DNA of 64,000 bases from an uncultured Faecalibacterium sp. Its GTDB lineage: Bacteria > Bacillota > Clostridia > Oscillospirales > Ruminococcaceae. This document shows, piece after piece, positions 9,075-17,406 of this stretch. Below the pieces are notes generated by a model. It saw only the letters and a list, made by a program, of their open reading frames with translations. It did no database searches and was not told the DNA's origin. Position 1 is the first letter of the stretch. Every line of letters begins with the position of its first letter. The stretch lies in assembly GCA_934547065.1 (NCBI GenBank), contig CAKTEF010000006.1, forward strand, positions 20,828 through 84,827, read 5' to 3'. Made by a program: the position numbers and the translations under genes.

Positions 9075-9974
9075 ATGTTTGATATCATCACCGACAGCGC
9101 TTGCGACCTGACCCCGGAAACAGCGGAAAAGCTTGGGATCGAGGTCATTCCGTTCTATGTTTCGCTGGATGGCGAACATTACCGCCGCGAGGGCAAGGAG
9201 ATCGCCGTGCGGGAGTTTTACCAGTTCATGGTGGATAACCCCTCGGCCTACCCCAAGACCAGCCTGCCCTCGCTGGAAGATTTTGAAACGGCGTTCCGTG
9301 CCCATGCCCAGGCGGGCCGTCCGGTGCTCTGCCTGTGCTTCACCAGTAAGATGAGCGGCTGCGTGGGCAGCGCCCGCAATGCCCGCGAACTGGTGCTGGA
9401 AGATTTCCCGGAGGCCCGCATCGAGGTGATCGATACCGCTGCGGCTACGGTGACGGAATCCATCGTGGTGGAAAACGCGGTGGCCATGCGCGACGCAGGC
9501 TGCTCGCTGGACGAGGCTGTGACCTGGCTGGAAGCCGAAAAGGCAACGAACCAGATCTTTTTTACCGTGGGCAACCTGGATTACCTGATCAAGGGCGGCC
9601 GCATCGGCAAGGTGACGGGCCGTGCCGCCAACATGCTGGGCATCAAGCCCATGATCCTGTTCAAGGAGGGCGAGATCTTCTCGGCCGGTGTGGCCCGCGG
9701 GCGGCAAAAGAGCTTTGAAAAGGCGCTGGAGCTGCTGAAAGGCTACCTGGACACCCACAACGGCACCCCGGATGATTACTGCATCACGGTGGGATACGGC
9801 TATGACGAGGAGGAGGGCAAGCGCCTGTGGATGCAGACCCGCGCGGCCCTGCGCGCCAAGTACCCCACCTGCGCCTGTGAGGTGGGCCTGCTGCAGATCG
9901 GCTGCACCATTGCAGTACACACCGGTCCCTATGCCCTGGGCATGGGTGTCATGCGCCGCTGGAAAAAGCAGTAA
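9075..9974 (+). CDS. DegV family fatty-acid-binding protein
   Basis: A 299-residue DegV/FakB-type protein. This family binds a fatty acid and presents it to the kinase FakA. The diagnostic start FDIITDSACDLTP is present, and SLPS and the DYLIKGGRIGK segment follow as in the family. A GGAAGCG site precedes ATG 9075. It lies 40 bases after purA with no terminator between, so it may be co-transcribed with purA. A strong terminator follows it. Confidence 0.9.
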   Translation: MFDIITDSACDLTPETAEKLGIEVIPFYVSLDGEHYRREGKEIAVREFYQFMVDNPSAYPKTSLPSLEDFETAFRAHAQAGRPVLCLCFTSKMSGCVGSARNARELVLEDFPEARIEVIDTAAATVTESIVVENAVAMRDAGCSLDEAVTWLEAEKATNQIFFTVGNLDYLIKGGRIGKVTGRAANMLGIKPMILFKEGEIFSAGVARGRQKSFEKALELLKGYLDTHNGTPDDYCITVGYGYDEEEGKRLWMQTRAALRAKYPTCACEVGLLQIGCTIAVHTGPYALGMGVMRRWKKQ

Positions 9975-9994
9975 CATCAGATCCATAAAACCGG

Positions 9995-10037
9995 AAAAAC
10001 TCTGATCCCTTCAACGGGGGTCGGAGTTTTTTGTTTT
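9995..10037 (+). terminator. Rho-independent terminator after degV-like gene
   Basis: The arms AAAAACTCTGATCCC and GGGGGTCGGAGTTTTTT form a long stem followed by a T-rich tail. The remaining bases to about 10290 are AT-rich with no gene. Confidence 0.88.
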
Positions 10038-10294
10038 TTTGCGAAATTGGTGCAGCAACCATGAAAGATCGGAACAAAGATAGAAATAGAATTGCTTTTT
10101 GGGATAATCTGTACGAATATTTCAAATCGGAGAAAAAATGAAAGATAGAAAGGAAAATCCCCGGAATCGGGTGGCTGTATCACCAAAACCCGAAGCGAAA
10201 CGGCGCTGAAGAATGCGTGGAAACAACGAAAAAACGTAGGATTGCACAACAAAAGCAAGGAAATGGGAAAGCCATAAACTGATAAATTCTCCCA

Positions 10295-10323
10295 TTGAAA
10301 AGCGTGGACCTGCATGCTATAAT
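10295..10323 (+). promoter_or_regulatory. Sigma-A promoter of the pilus operon
   Basis: TTGAAA (10295-10300), exactly 17 bases, then a perfect TATAAT (10318-10323). It lies about 70 bases before the first pilus gene. The preceding 10040-10290 is AT-rich, non-coding and could hold further control sites. Confidence 0.8.
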
Positions 10324-10394
10324 AAGGCCATAAGAAATGCATGGCAAATTTATCCTGAAAAAGATAAAATATCCAAAGGCGGGAGGGGTCCACA

Positions 10395-13034
10395 GTGCGG
10401 GGAAACCATTGTGTGGGTCGGCGTTATGTGAATCATCATCGGCTGGCAAAGCGTGTGTCGGCGTTTGGCCTGGCGCTGGCGGTCGTCTGCGGCTGCCTGA
10501 CACCGGTGTTTGCGTCCCAGCCGGAGCCTGCGGCGGCAAAGGACACAGCCGGGGCTGCGGCCATGGATGGCGGGATCGCCCTGCCGGTGGCGGACGGCAG
10601 TGTGGCTGTGGAGGACGGCGGCACCGTGACCCAGCCGACCGTCACCGCCCGGACCGATGCCGATGGCAATTTCGTGACGGAATATGACTGGGGCGATTCC
10701 CAGACCGTGTGGAACGACGAGGAGGCTGTGGTCTCGCAGCCGGAGCAGGGCATGGACGAGCCGGACCCTGCGTTCGGGGAGTCTACGGTGACCTACCGCT
10801 TCTGGCTGGACCGGCCGGATGCGTACACGCTGGAACAGCTGGCGCTGGATGCGGAAGCCGCCGGCCTGACCGAGACGGAGTATCTGGTGCAGCTCGGCTC
10901 CGGCAAGCAGCTCCCGCTGTACCACATCGACACCATTGCCGACACGGCCTATATCGGCGAGCATCCCTTTGACCAGCCCACCGCGCAGGACGATCCGGAG
11001 GGTCTGGGCCGGATCTTTGCGGGCTGGTATACGGTGGACGATCTGGGCATCGAGTTGGAGTTCGACCCGGAAGATGCTTCTTATAAAGCGTCTTCGGACG
11101 TGGTAGATGTCTACGCCAGGTGGACAGACCCGGAACAGCCCAAAGAGGACCCCTGGGACGAAACGAAGGACGACCCGGAAGGGGATGACGAAACAGCGCA
11201 AAAGACCGTTGACCTGATGGCATCGGCTCCGATCCTGAACAAGACCGCAACGGCCTCGGTGACCGTGCAGGGCCTGCCCGGAACCGCCAAAACGCTGAAC
11301 GTGTTTGAGCTGGACGATGCCGCCATGGAAGCCTTTGGCGAAGCGTATCAGAAAACGCTGAACGGTGCGGGCGGCCTGACCCCGCTGTTCGGGCTGGAGA
11401 TCGCCCCGCAGGATGCCAACGGCGTTCCCGTTCAGCCGGACGGCCCCGTGACCGTGACCATCACCGGCCTGGACGGGCTGGAGCTTTCGGCTGTGGGCGG
11501 CCTGAACGTCCTGCACCAGACCACCGACGGCGTGGAAACGCTGGATGCCCGCTGCGGCAGCGGCAGCCTGAGCTTTGAGACCACCGGCTTCTCGCCCTTT
11601 GTGCTGGCCGCAGGGGCGGAGGAACGCATCGATACGGCGCAGATCACCCAGACCGGGAAGTTGGTGGCGGGCGAAACCGTTACCCTGACCAGCGATCGCT
11701 ATGCGGGTGGGTGGTACAATACAACGGCTCATACCTGGACTTCCAGCGATGAGAGCGTTGCGGAAGTCCGCTGGTACAGCAACGGAGAGACGGATACCTA
11801 TTATATGGCGACGGTTCGTGCGATCAAGCCCGGCACGGCAACGATCAAGCACTTTTATAACGGGCAGCTGCAAGATACGTTCGAGATCGAAGTGACCAAG
11901 GGCCCGGAGGGGAACGGCGCATGGGTCTACCTGTACGCAAAGGTCTACGGAGATACCAGCGGCCTGACCCTGAATGCGCACGACTACTTTACCATTGGCA
12001 AAGTGTGGGTGCCCTCGATGGATGACGAGACGACCGCATTGCAGAAGATCAACCATGGCAGCCACTATGATGAAAGCTCGACCGGTGCGGGGAGAAGCTA
12101 CTATGATACGGTTCTGAACTACATCAAGAGCCGCCCGGATCAGGTGATCCGGTACGAGCAGAACAGCAAGGTGCTTTTGGACTCCCTGACCTGGACGGGA
12201 AGCAAGAACAACACACAGTTCGGCCTGGTCATCGGAAGCGGTGCAGATACCTATGTGCCAAACTGGCATCATGATACCTGGCATCTGGACGGCTACATCG
12301 ACGGCAGCGAGCTGGGCGAAGTAACGGTCAACTACTATATCGAGGGCACGACCACCAAACTGAAAGACAGCGAAAACATCAAGGGCAGCATCGGCCAGCG
12401 GGTGGAAGCCAAGACCTATGCGGAGCTTTATCCCAAATTGACGGATGACCGGGACGGCAGAACCTACGGTTACGTCTATGCAAACCCCGAATCCTGTACC
12501 ATCGTGCATGGGAAATGCGGCGAGATCAACCTGTATTACCGCATTGCTTCCAACGATGTGACCGTTGCAAAGATCGTCACCGGCGGATGGGGCGGCGGAG
12601 ACACCGAGTTCCGCTTTACCATTACCATTGACGGCGCAGTGCCGCCGGACTCCCTTGCCACGGCCTTGTCGGACAGCAGCAAGGCGGCGTATCTGGGCAG
12701 CGGTGTGTTCACCCTGAAAGACGGCGGAAGCATCACGTTCAAGAACCTGCCGGTGGGAGCCAGAGTGGAAGTGGCGGAGCAGGACCCCGGCGGGAACTAC
12801 ACCACCAGCTGGACCCTGGACGGCGGCGAGGACGAGGGCGATGGCCGCACGGCGGTGATCGCATCGGTGGCAGACACCGGCAGCCGCCTGACCTTTACCA
12901 ACTACCGTGAATTTTCTCCCGACACCGGCGTGATCCCGGATACGCTGCCGTATCTGCAGATTCTGGCCGCTGCGGCGGGCGGCGGTGCGCTGCGGCTCCT
13001 GCGCAAGCGCCGCAGCAAAGACGACGATGCGTAA
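10395..13034 (+). CDS. Large sortase-anchored surface protein, putative pilus tip adhesin
   Basis: An 879-residue secreted protein. A basic N-terminus and hydrophobic stretch (about residues 20-40) form a signal peptide. It continues with an acidic region, a GWYT...YARW repeat like those of InlB-type surface proteins (about 205-240), a Big2-like Ig domain (about 415-500), a MucBP-like VNYYIEG segment (about 640) and a Cna-B/DUF7601-like domain (about 715-835). The C-terminus has SPDTG (841-845), a hydrophobic helix and an RKRR tail, a sorting signal. I see no thioester motif. It occupies the position of cpa in the streptococcal FCT locus. A GTG at 10395 follows GGGAGGGG. Confidence 0.8.
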   Translation: MRGNHCVGRRYVNHHRLAKRVSAFGLALAVVCGCLTPVFASQPEPAAAKDTAGAAAMDGGIALPVADGSVAVEDGGTVTQPTVTARTDADGNFVTEYDWGDSQTVWNDEEAVVSQPEQGMDEPDPAFGESTVTYRFWLDRPDAYTLEQLALDAEAAGLTETEYLVQLGSGKQLPLYHIDTIADTAYIGEHPFDQPTAQDDPEGLGRIFAGWYTVDDLGIELEFDPEDASYKASSDVVDVYARWTDPEQPKEDPWDETKDDPEGDDETAQKTVDLMASAPILNKTATASVTVQGLPGTAKTLNVFELDDAAMEAFGEAYQKTLNGAGGLTPLFGLEIAPQDANGVPVQPDGPVTVTITGLDGLELSAVGGLNVLHQTTDGVETLDARCGSGSLSFETTGFSPFVLAAGAEERIDTAQITQTGKLVAGETVTLTSDRYAGGWYNTTAHTWTSSDESVAEVRWYSNGETDTYYMATVRAIKPGTATIKHFYNGQLQDTFEIEVTKGPEGNGAWVYLYAKVYGDTSGLTLNAHDYFTIGKVWVPSMDDETTALQKINHGSHYDESSTGAGRSYYDTVLNYIKSRPDQVIRYEQNSKVLLDSLTWTGSKNNTQFGLVIGSGADTYVPNWHHDTWHLDGYIDGSELGEVTVNYYIEGTTTKLKDSENIKGSIGQRVEAKTYAELYPKLTDDRDGRTYGYVYANPESCTIVHGKCGEINLYYRIASNDVTVAKIVTGGWGGGDTEFRFTITIDGAVPPDSLATALSDSSKAAYLGSGVFTLKDGGSITFKNLPVGARVEVAEQDPGGNYTTSWTLDGGEDEGDGRTAVIASVADTGSRLTFTNYREFSPDTGVIPDTLPYLQILAAAAGGGALRLLRKRRSKDDDA

Positions 13035-13046
13035 GGGGGCGGCAGG

Positions 13047-13313
13047 ATGGAAAAAGCAGCCAAGCCGGAGCGGCTGCCCGGCGCAGCGGAGCATTGCATC
13101 AGCCCGGAGCAGCAGGCCATTGTCCGGTGGCTCCAAACGGTAACATTCCGTAAGTGCCTGCTGGGCGGCGTGGAGGAAGTCCGGCTGTGGAAAAAGCTGG
13201 AGGAGCTTTACGGTCTGTACGATGCCGCCCTGCGTGCAGAGCGCACCCGTTACAACACCCTGCTGGAAGCCGCCGGTGTGCAGCTGCCGCCGCTTCCGGA
13301 AAAGGAGGCCTGA
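13047..13313 (+). CDS. Small protein of unknown function in pilus operon
   Basis: An 88-residue soluble, charged, probably helical protein with no signal peptide and no recognised domain. It starts 12 bases after the adhesin gene and ends 5 bases before the signal-peptidase-like gene. Its last codons contain the AAGGAGG that serves that gene. Codon use resembles the neighbours. The position implies a role in pilus assembly or its control, but this is inference only. Confidence 0.6.
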   Translation: MEKAAKPERLPGAAEHCISPEQQAIVRWLQTVTFRKCLLGGVEEVRLWKKLEELYGLYDAALRAERTRYNTLLEAAGVQLPPLPEKEA

Positions 13314-13318
13314 CCCCC

Positions 13319-13873
13319 ATGCAGCCGATGGACACCGAAGCGCTGAAAACGGGCCGGAACGTGATCCGCCGCCGCCGGATGGACGCAGAGAACCGGCAGG
13401 ACCTGAAAAGCCTGCTGGTGCGCGTACTGGTGGCTGCGGCGGCTGCGTGGGTGCTGTTTACGCAGGTATTTCTGGTCATGCAGGCAAAAGGCAGCGGGAT
13501 GTTCCCCGCGGTAAAGGGCGGCGACCTGCTGATCTGCTACCGCCTGCAGGCGGCTTACGCAAAAAACGATGTTGTGGTCTACACACAGGGCGGCAGGCTC
13601 TGCGTGGGCCGCATCCTGGGGCGCGCGGGCGACCGGATCACCCTGGACGATTCCGGCACCATGATGGTGAACGGCCTGGCCCAGGGCGGCGAGATCCTGT
13701 ACCCCACCTACGCCAAAGACGCGCTGACCTACCCCTGCACGGTGCCGGAAGGCTGCGTGTTTGTGCTGGGCGATCACCGCACCCAGGCGCAGGACAGCCG
13801 CGATTTTGGCGCGCTGCCCCTGGCCGATGTCAAGGCCAAAGTGATTACACTGCTGCGGCGACGCAGCTTGTAA
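13319..13873 (+). CDS. SipA-like signal peptidase homologue lacking the catalytic dyad
   Basis: A 184-residue type I signal peptidase fold with one N-terminal membrane helix (about 33-53). The box that normally holds the catalytic Ser (GxSMxP) reads GSGMFP, so Gly60 sits at the Ser position. The box that normally holds the Lys (VKRVIG) reads VGRILG, with Gly97 at the Lys position. The C-terminal GDHRTQAQDSRDFG box is conserved, so the fold is probably intact. In Streptococcus pyogenes the homologous SipA lost the same dyad and acts as an assembly factor for pili. Here it sits in the same operon slot. The start 13319 is set by AAGGAGG. Confidence 0.85.
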   Translation: MQPMDTEALKTGRNVIRRRRMDAENRQDLKSLLVRVLVAAAAAWVLFTQVFLVMQAKGSGMFPAVKGGDLLICYRLQAAYAKNDVVVYTQGGRLCVGRILGRAGDRITLDDSGTMMVNGLAQGGEILYPTYAKDALTYPCTVPEGCVFVLGDHRTQAQDSRDFGALPLADVKAKVITLLRRRSL

Positions 13874-13875
13874 TA

Positions 13876-13916
13876 GAACCTCCGGCAGGATGGGAAATCT
13901 TCCTGACCGGAGGTTC
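13876..13916 (+). promoter_or_regulatory. Long intercistronic hairpin before backbone pilin
   Basis: GAACCTCCGG pairs perfectly with CCGGAGGTTC and the stem continues as CAGGA/TCCTG with one bulged base, enclosing a 10-base loop. No T run follows, so it is not a simple terminator. It probably shapes the mRNA stability or processing of the pilin message. Confidence 0.65.
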
Positions 13917-13951
13917 GCAAAATGATTTACACGGAATCGGGAGGAATCGAA

Positions 13952-14989
13952 ATGGAACTGAAGAAATTCTTTGCCGGCGTTCTGGCAGCGTCTATGATGC
14001 TGACCGTCGGCGCAGCCGCTGCATTTGCAGCGGAGGGCACCGCTGCGGATATGAGCAGCATTACCGTCAAAAAGATCTACCGGGTGATCGGCGAAGGCAC
14101 CAGCCCGGCAGAGACGTTCACCCTTGTGCAGCAGGGAGACGGCGAGGTGACGGATGGCGACGCTGCCGAAGCTCCGGCTCTGGGTGCGATCACCGGCGCA
14201 AGCTTTGCAGCCGGCGAAGCAACGACGGATGGCGTGACCAAGAACATCACCATTGAACTGCCCACCTACACCAAGGTCGGCGTGTATGAGTACAAACTGA
14301 AAGAGGACGACACCAACCATACCCCCGGCGTGAAGTACTTTGAGGGCACCATCCGCCTGGTGGTCAGCGTGATCAACGGCACCGACGGCCGGCTGCGCAT
14401 TGCCGCAGTCCACACCGAGACGCTTGACAGTGAGGGCAAGAAAGATACCTTTACCAACACCTACACCGCCAACCTGCTGAACGTCAGGAAGATCGTGGGC
14501 GGCAACCTGGGCGACAAGACCAAGGACTTCCACTTCACCGTCCACTTCGATCGGGGCAGCAACGCCAACGCACCCACCGGCATCCGCTACACCCTGGACG
14601 GCACCACGTACAAGACGGTTTCTTTTGACGAGACGACCGGCACGGCCTCCGTTGGCTTTGATCTGGCACACGGTGAGAGCCTGAACTTCACCAACATCCC
14701 CGCAGGCGTTACCTACACCATCGCGGAGGACGACTACACCACCGAGAATTCCGGCGGCTATACCACCAGCCACGGCACCACGGAGGTGCTTGACGATGCA
14801 GCCGAAGGCCGCGAGACAGCGGCGATCACCGCAGGTGCAGATCCGTACACTTCCGTCTTCTTCAACGTCAAGGGCGGCATCATTGATACCGGCGTGATCC
14901 TGGACAATGCTCCTTACATCGTCCTGCTGGCTGTTGTGGCCGCTGCCGGTGCTGTTGTGGTGCTGAACAAGCGCCGCCGCGAGGACTGA
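13952..14989 (+). CDS. FctA-like backbone pilin
   Basis: A 345-residue secreted pilin with a signal peptide (residues 1-27, cleavage after AFA). It has two tandem Spy0128/FctA-type Ig domains. The first ends in FTNTY, and the Asn is a likely partner of an internal Lys-Asn isopeptide bond. The second begins LNVRKIVGGN and ends at VFFNVKGG. The C-terminus is a sorting signal: IIDTG (residues 310-314), a hydrophobic helix and KRRRED. It is the probable major shaft subunit. GGGAGG precedes ATG 13952. It is flanked by the SipA-like protein and a class B sortase, as in streptococcal FCT loci. Confidence 0.85.
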   Translation: MELKKFFAGVLAASMMLTVGAAAAFAAEGTAADMSSITVKKIYRVIGEGTSPAETFTLVQQGDGEVTDGDAAEAPALGAITGASFAAGEATTDGVTKNITIELPTYTKVGVYEYKLKEDDTNHTPGVKYFEGTIRLVVSVINGTDGRLRIAAVHTETLDSEGKKDTFTNTYTANLLNVRKIVGGNLGDKTKDFHFTVHFDRGSNANAPTGIRYTLDGTTYKTVSFDETTGTASVGFDLAHGESLNFTNIPAGVTYTIAEDDYTTENSGGYTTSHGTTEVLDDAAEGRETAAITAGADPYTSVFFNVKGGIIDTGVILDNAPYIVLLAVVAAAGAVVVLNKRRRED

Positions 14990-15050
14990 GCGCAAAACGC
15001 TTTGGAGCAAAAAACCTGAAAGATCCAAGTAGGATTGTTTTGGCCGGGAG

Positions 15051-15842
15051 GTGGGCTGTATCAACTGGCAGCGAGTGGCTTTACGTGCAGCCGACCGCCT
15101 GTTGGGTCTGGTGATGGTGGGGTTCCTGCTGACAGCGGGGGTCTACTCCGCGTATGCTTTGTGGGATAACGCACAGATCTATGCGGCCGCCGATCATGTG
15201 CAGGCAGGGCTTTTGCCGTTCAAACCCAAGGCGGGCGAGGAAAACGACGCAACCTTTGAGGAGCTGCGGGCCATCAACCCGGATGTGACCGCCTGGGTCA
15301 CAATGGACAATACCGGCATTGATTACCCGGTGCTGCAAGGCGAGGAGAACCTCAGCTATCTCAACACCGATGTCTACGGCGATTTCGCGCTGGCGGGCAG
15401 CATCTTTCTGGATACCGATTGCAGCCGTGATTTTACTGACCCATACTCTCTGCTGTATGGCCATCACATGGAGAACGGCAAGATGTTCGGCGATGTGGGC
15501 CTGTATCAGGATGCAGCGTTCTTTGCCCAAAACACCACCGGCGAGCTGGTGACCCCGGACCGGACCTATCGGCTGGAGACCGTTGCCTGCCTGCTGGTCC
15601 CTGCGTCGGAAACGGCCATTTTTGACCCCCGGCGCTGGGAGAACGACCTGCAGGGCCTGTACCGGTTTGTGCGGGAAAATGCCCGGAACCGGAACGAGGA
15701 GACCCTGGCCGCCATGGAAGCGGCAGGCGGCAGGGTGCAGGTGCTGGCACTTTCCACCTGTTCGACCGCATACACCGATGCCCGCACCATTCTTCTGACG
15801 TGGATGCATCCGTCCGCCTCAGACACGGAAAGGAGAGAATGA
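15051..15842 (+). CDS. Class B sortase, probable pilin polymerase
   Basis: A 263-residue membrane-anchored sortase (helix about 17-37). Catalytic residues of the class B family are visible: His138 in LYGHHM, Cys237 in LSTCS and Arg245 in DARTILL. Class B enzymes polymerise pili in S. pyogenes FCT-3 strains, so this one probably joins the adjacent pilins. The start is uncertain. GTG 15051 overlaps its own GGGAGG, and an in-frame GTG at 15075 is the alternative. It ends one base before the next ATG, so translation is coupled. Confidence 0.9.
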   Translation: MGCINWQRVALRAADRLLGLVMVGFLLTAGVYSAYALWDNAQIYAAADHVQAGLLPFKPKAGEENDATFEELRAINPDVTAWVTMDNTGIDYPVLQGEENLSYLNTDVYGDFALAGSIFLDTDCSRDFTDPYSLLYGHHMENGKMFGDVGLYQDAAFFAQNTTGELVTPDRTYRLETVACLLVPASETAIFDPRRWENDLQGLYRFVRENARNRNEETLAAMEAAGGRVQVLALSTCSTAYTDARTILLTWMHPSASDTERRE

Positions 15843-15843
15843 A

Positions 15844-16593
15844 ATGAAGTTCCGTAACGTTGCGGCAGTGCTCCTGACGCTTGCACTGGGGCTCTGTGTC
15901 TGTCAGCCTGCGTCATTTGCGGCTGAACAGCGGACGGTGTTCCAGGAGCTTCCGGTTTCCATTCAGTCCAAGGGGGAAACACCGTTCCCCAAGGAGACCC
16001 TGACCGTGGAGCTCAAGGCAGTGGAGGGTGCGCCGCTGCCGGAAGAAACCACGCTTGCGATCCGGGACGGCGAGACCGGAGCCTTTGGCCCCATCGAGTA
16101 CACCGCGCCGGGGTATTACACCTATCAGATCACGCAGCAGGCGGGCGGAAGCTCCCGCGGCCACTATGACGAAACGGTGTTCTATGTCCGCGTGACCGTG
16201 GCGTGGGAGGGCGCAGCGCTCAAGGCCGCTGCGGCCGTGCATACCACCCCGGAGCGGAGCGATCCCAAGCGGGACGAAGTGCGCTTTGTCAACCGCTACG
16301 ATCCCATCCCGGTGCCGGACCCTGATCCGACCCCAACGCCGGTTCCGACTCCGGACCCCACGCCCACCCCGCCGGACCCCACGGCCCCGGCGGATACCCG
16401 GCCTGCGGATGCGCCCAAGGTGCAAAACCCGGCCGATGCGTCCAGCCCGGCGGCGGATGCCCGGCCCACGCTGGTCCAGACCGGGCAGCTCAACTGGCCG
16501 GTGCCGGTGCTGGCCGGCAGCGGTACCGTGCTGGTGGCCGTGGGCCTGTATCGGGTGTCCCGCAGCCGGAGGCGTGACGACCGTGCGGAATGA
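15844..16593 (+). CDS. FctB-like minor (basal) pilin with proline-rich stalk
   Basis: A 249-residue secreted protein: signal peptide (about 1-27), one Spy0128/FctA-like Ig domain (about 30-150) ending in VRFVNRY, then a Pro/Asp/Thr-rich spacer (about 155-205). The end is a more canonical wall-sorting signal LVQTG (210-214), QLNWPVP, a hydrophobic helix and an Arg-rich tail. The Pro-rich stalk and the last position in the operon match FctB of S. pyogenes, the subunit that roots the pilus in the wall. The ribosome site is AAGGAGA. Confidence 0.82.
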   Translation: MKFRNVAAVLLTLALGLCVCQPASFAAEQRTVFQELPVSIQSKGETPFPKETLTVELKAVEGAPLPEETTLAIRDGETGAFGPIEYTAPGYYTYQITQQAGGSSRGHYDETVFYVRVTVAWEGAALKAAAAVHTTPERSDPKRDEVRFVNRYDPIPVPDPDPTPTPVPTPDPTPTPPDPTAPADTRPADAPKVQNPADASSPAADARPTLVQTGQLNWPVPVLAGSGTVLVAVGLYRVSRSRRRDDRAE

Positions 16594-16643
16594 CCCCGGA
16601 CTGAGACCGTGCAGGATGCCCCCGCGTGGAAACTTATAGCAGC

Positions 16644-16680
16644 AAAAAAACTCCGAAACCGTTTGGCTTCGGAGTTTTTT
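16644..16680. terminator. Bidirectional terminator between pilus operon and lrgB
   Basis: An A7 tract and CTCCGAA pair with TTCGGAG and a T6 tract, with a 10-base loop. It works in both directions for the converging transcripts. Confidence 0.92.
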
Positions 16681-16698
16681 GCCTGCGTAACACGTAGA

Positions 16699-17406
16699 TC
16701 AATCAATAAAATTGACAAAGATGGGGCAGAGCACGGCGGTCAGCACACCGGCCACAGCAATGGAAAGGCCGCTCATGGCACCTTCCACTTCGCCCATCTG
16801 GAGGGCACGGCTGGTGCCCACCGCATGGGCCGAGGTGCCGATGCCCACGCCCTTGGCAATGGGGTCCGTGATGTGGAACAACTTGCACACCGTTTCGGCC
16901 AGCAGGTTGCCCGCAATGCCGGTCAGGATCACGATGGCACCCGTCAGGGCCGCAATGCCGCCCAGCTCGGCGGCAACGTCCATGCTGATGGCTGTGGTCA
17001 CGGATTTGGGCAGCAGGGTGACGTACTGCTCACGGGTCAGGTTCAGGGCCAGGGCCAGGGCCAGAGCGCTGCCCAGGCTGACCAGCGTGCCCACCGAGAT
17101 GCCCGCAATGATCGCGGCGGCGTTCTCCTTGAGCAGGTCCCACTTTTCATACAGGGGAATGGCCAGGCTGATGGTGGCGGGCAGCAGCAGGTAGTTCACC
17201 GGGGCGGCGCTGGCCTTGTAATCGGCGTAGGGGATGTGCAGCACGCTGAGCAGGAGGATGACAAAAATGGCTCCCAGCAGCAGCGGGTTGAAGATCGCCT
17301 TGCCGGTGACCCGGTTGATCAGGGTGCCCAGCGCAAAGGCAGCCAGCGTCAGCAGCACGCCCCAGGCGGCAGAGCCGGACAGAAATTCATTCAGCAGTTC
17401 CGTCAT
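16699..17406 (-). CDS. lrgB: LrgB/CidB family membrane protein
   Basis: A 235-residue polytopic membrane protein of the LrgB family. LrgB works with LrgA and is linked to murein hydrolase control or to glycolate/pyruvate transport in other species. Family motifs PLLLGAIFVILLLS, LLPATISLAIPLYEK and GIGTSAHAVGTS are all present. The start overlaps the lrgA end by 20 bases. The length is normal. Confidence 0.92.
   Translation of the reverse strand: MTELLNEFLSGSAAWGVLLTLAAFALGTLINRVTGKAIFNPLLLGAIFVILLLSVLHIPYADYKASAAPVNYLLLPATISLAIPLYEKWDLLKENAAAIIAGISVGTLVSLGSALALALALNLTREQYVTLLPKSVTTAISMDVAAELGGIAALTGAIVILTGIAGNLLAETVCKLFHITDPIAKGVGIGTSAHAVGTSRALQMGEVEGAMSGLSIAVAGVLTAVLCPIFVNFID

Noticed and set aside
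10350..13136. A 928-codon minus-strand frame opposite the pilus adhesin
   Set aside because: Same GC-bias shadow effect. The plus strand has the promoter, signal peptide and sorting signal.
13319..13873. Functional type I signal peptidase
   Set aside because: Both catalytic positions are Gly, so ordinary Ser/Lys peptidase activity is not expected.
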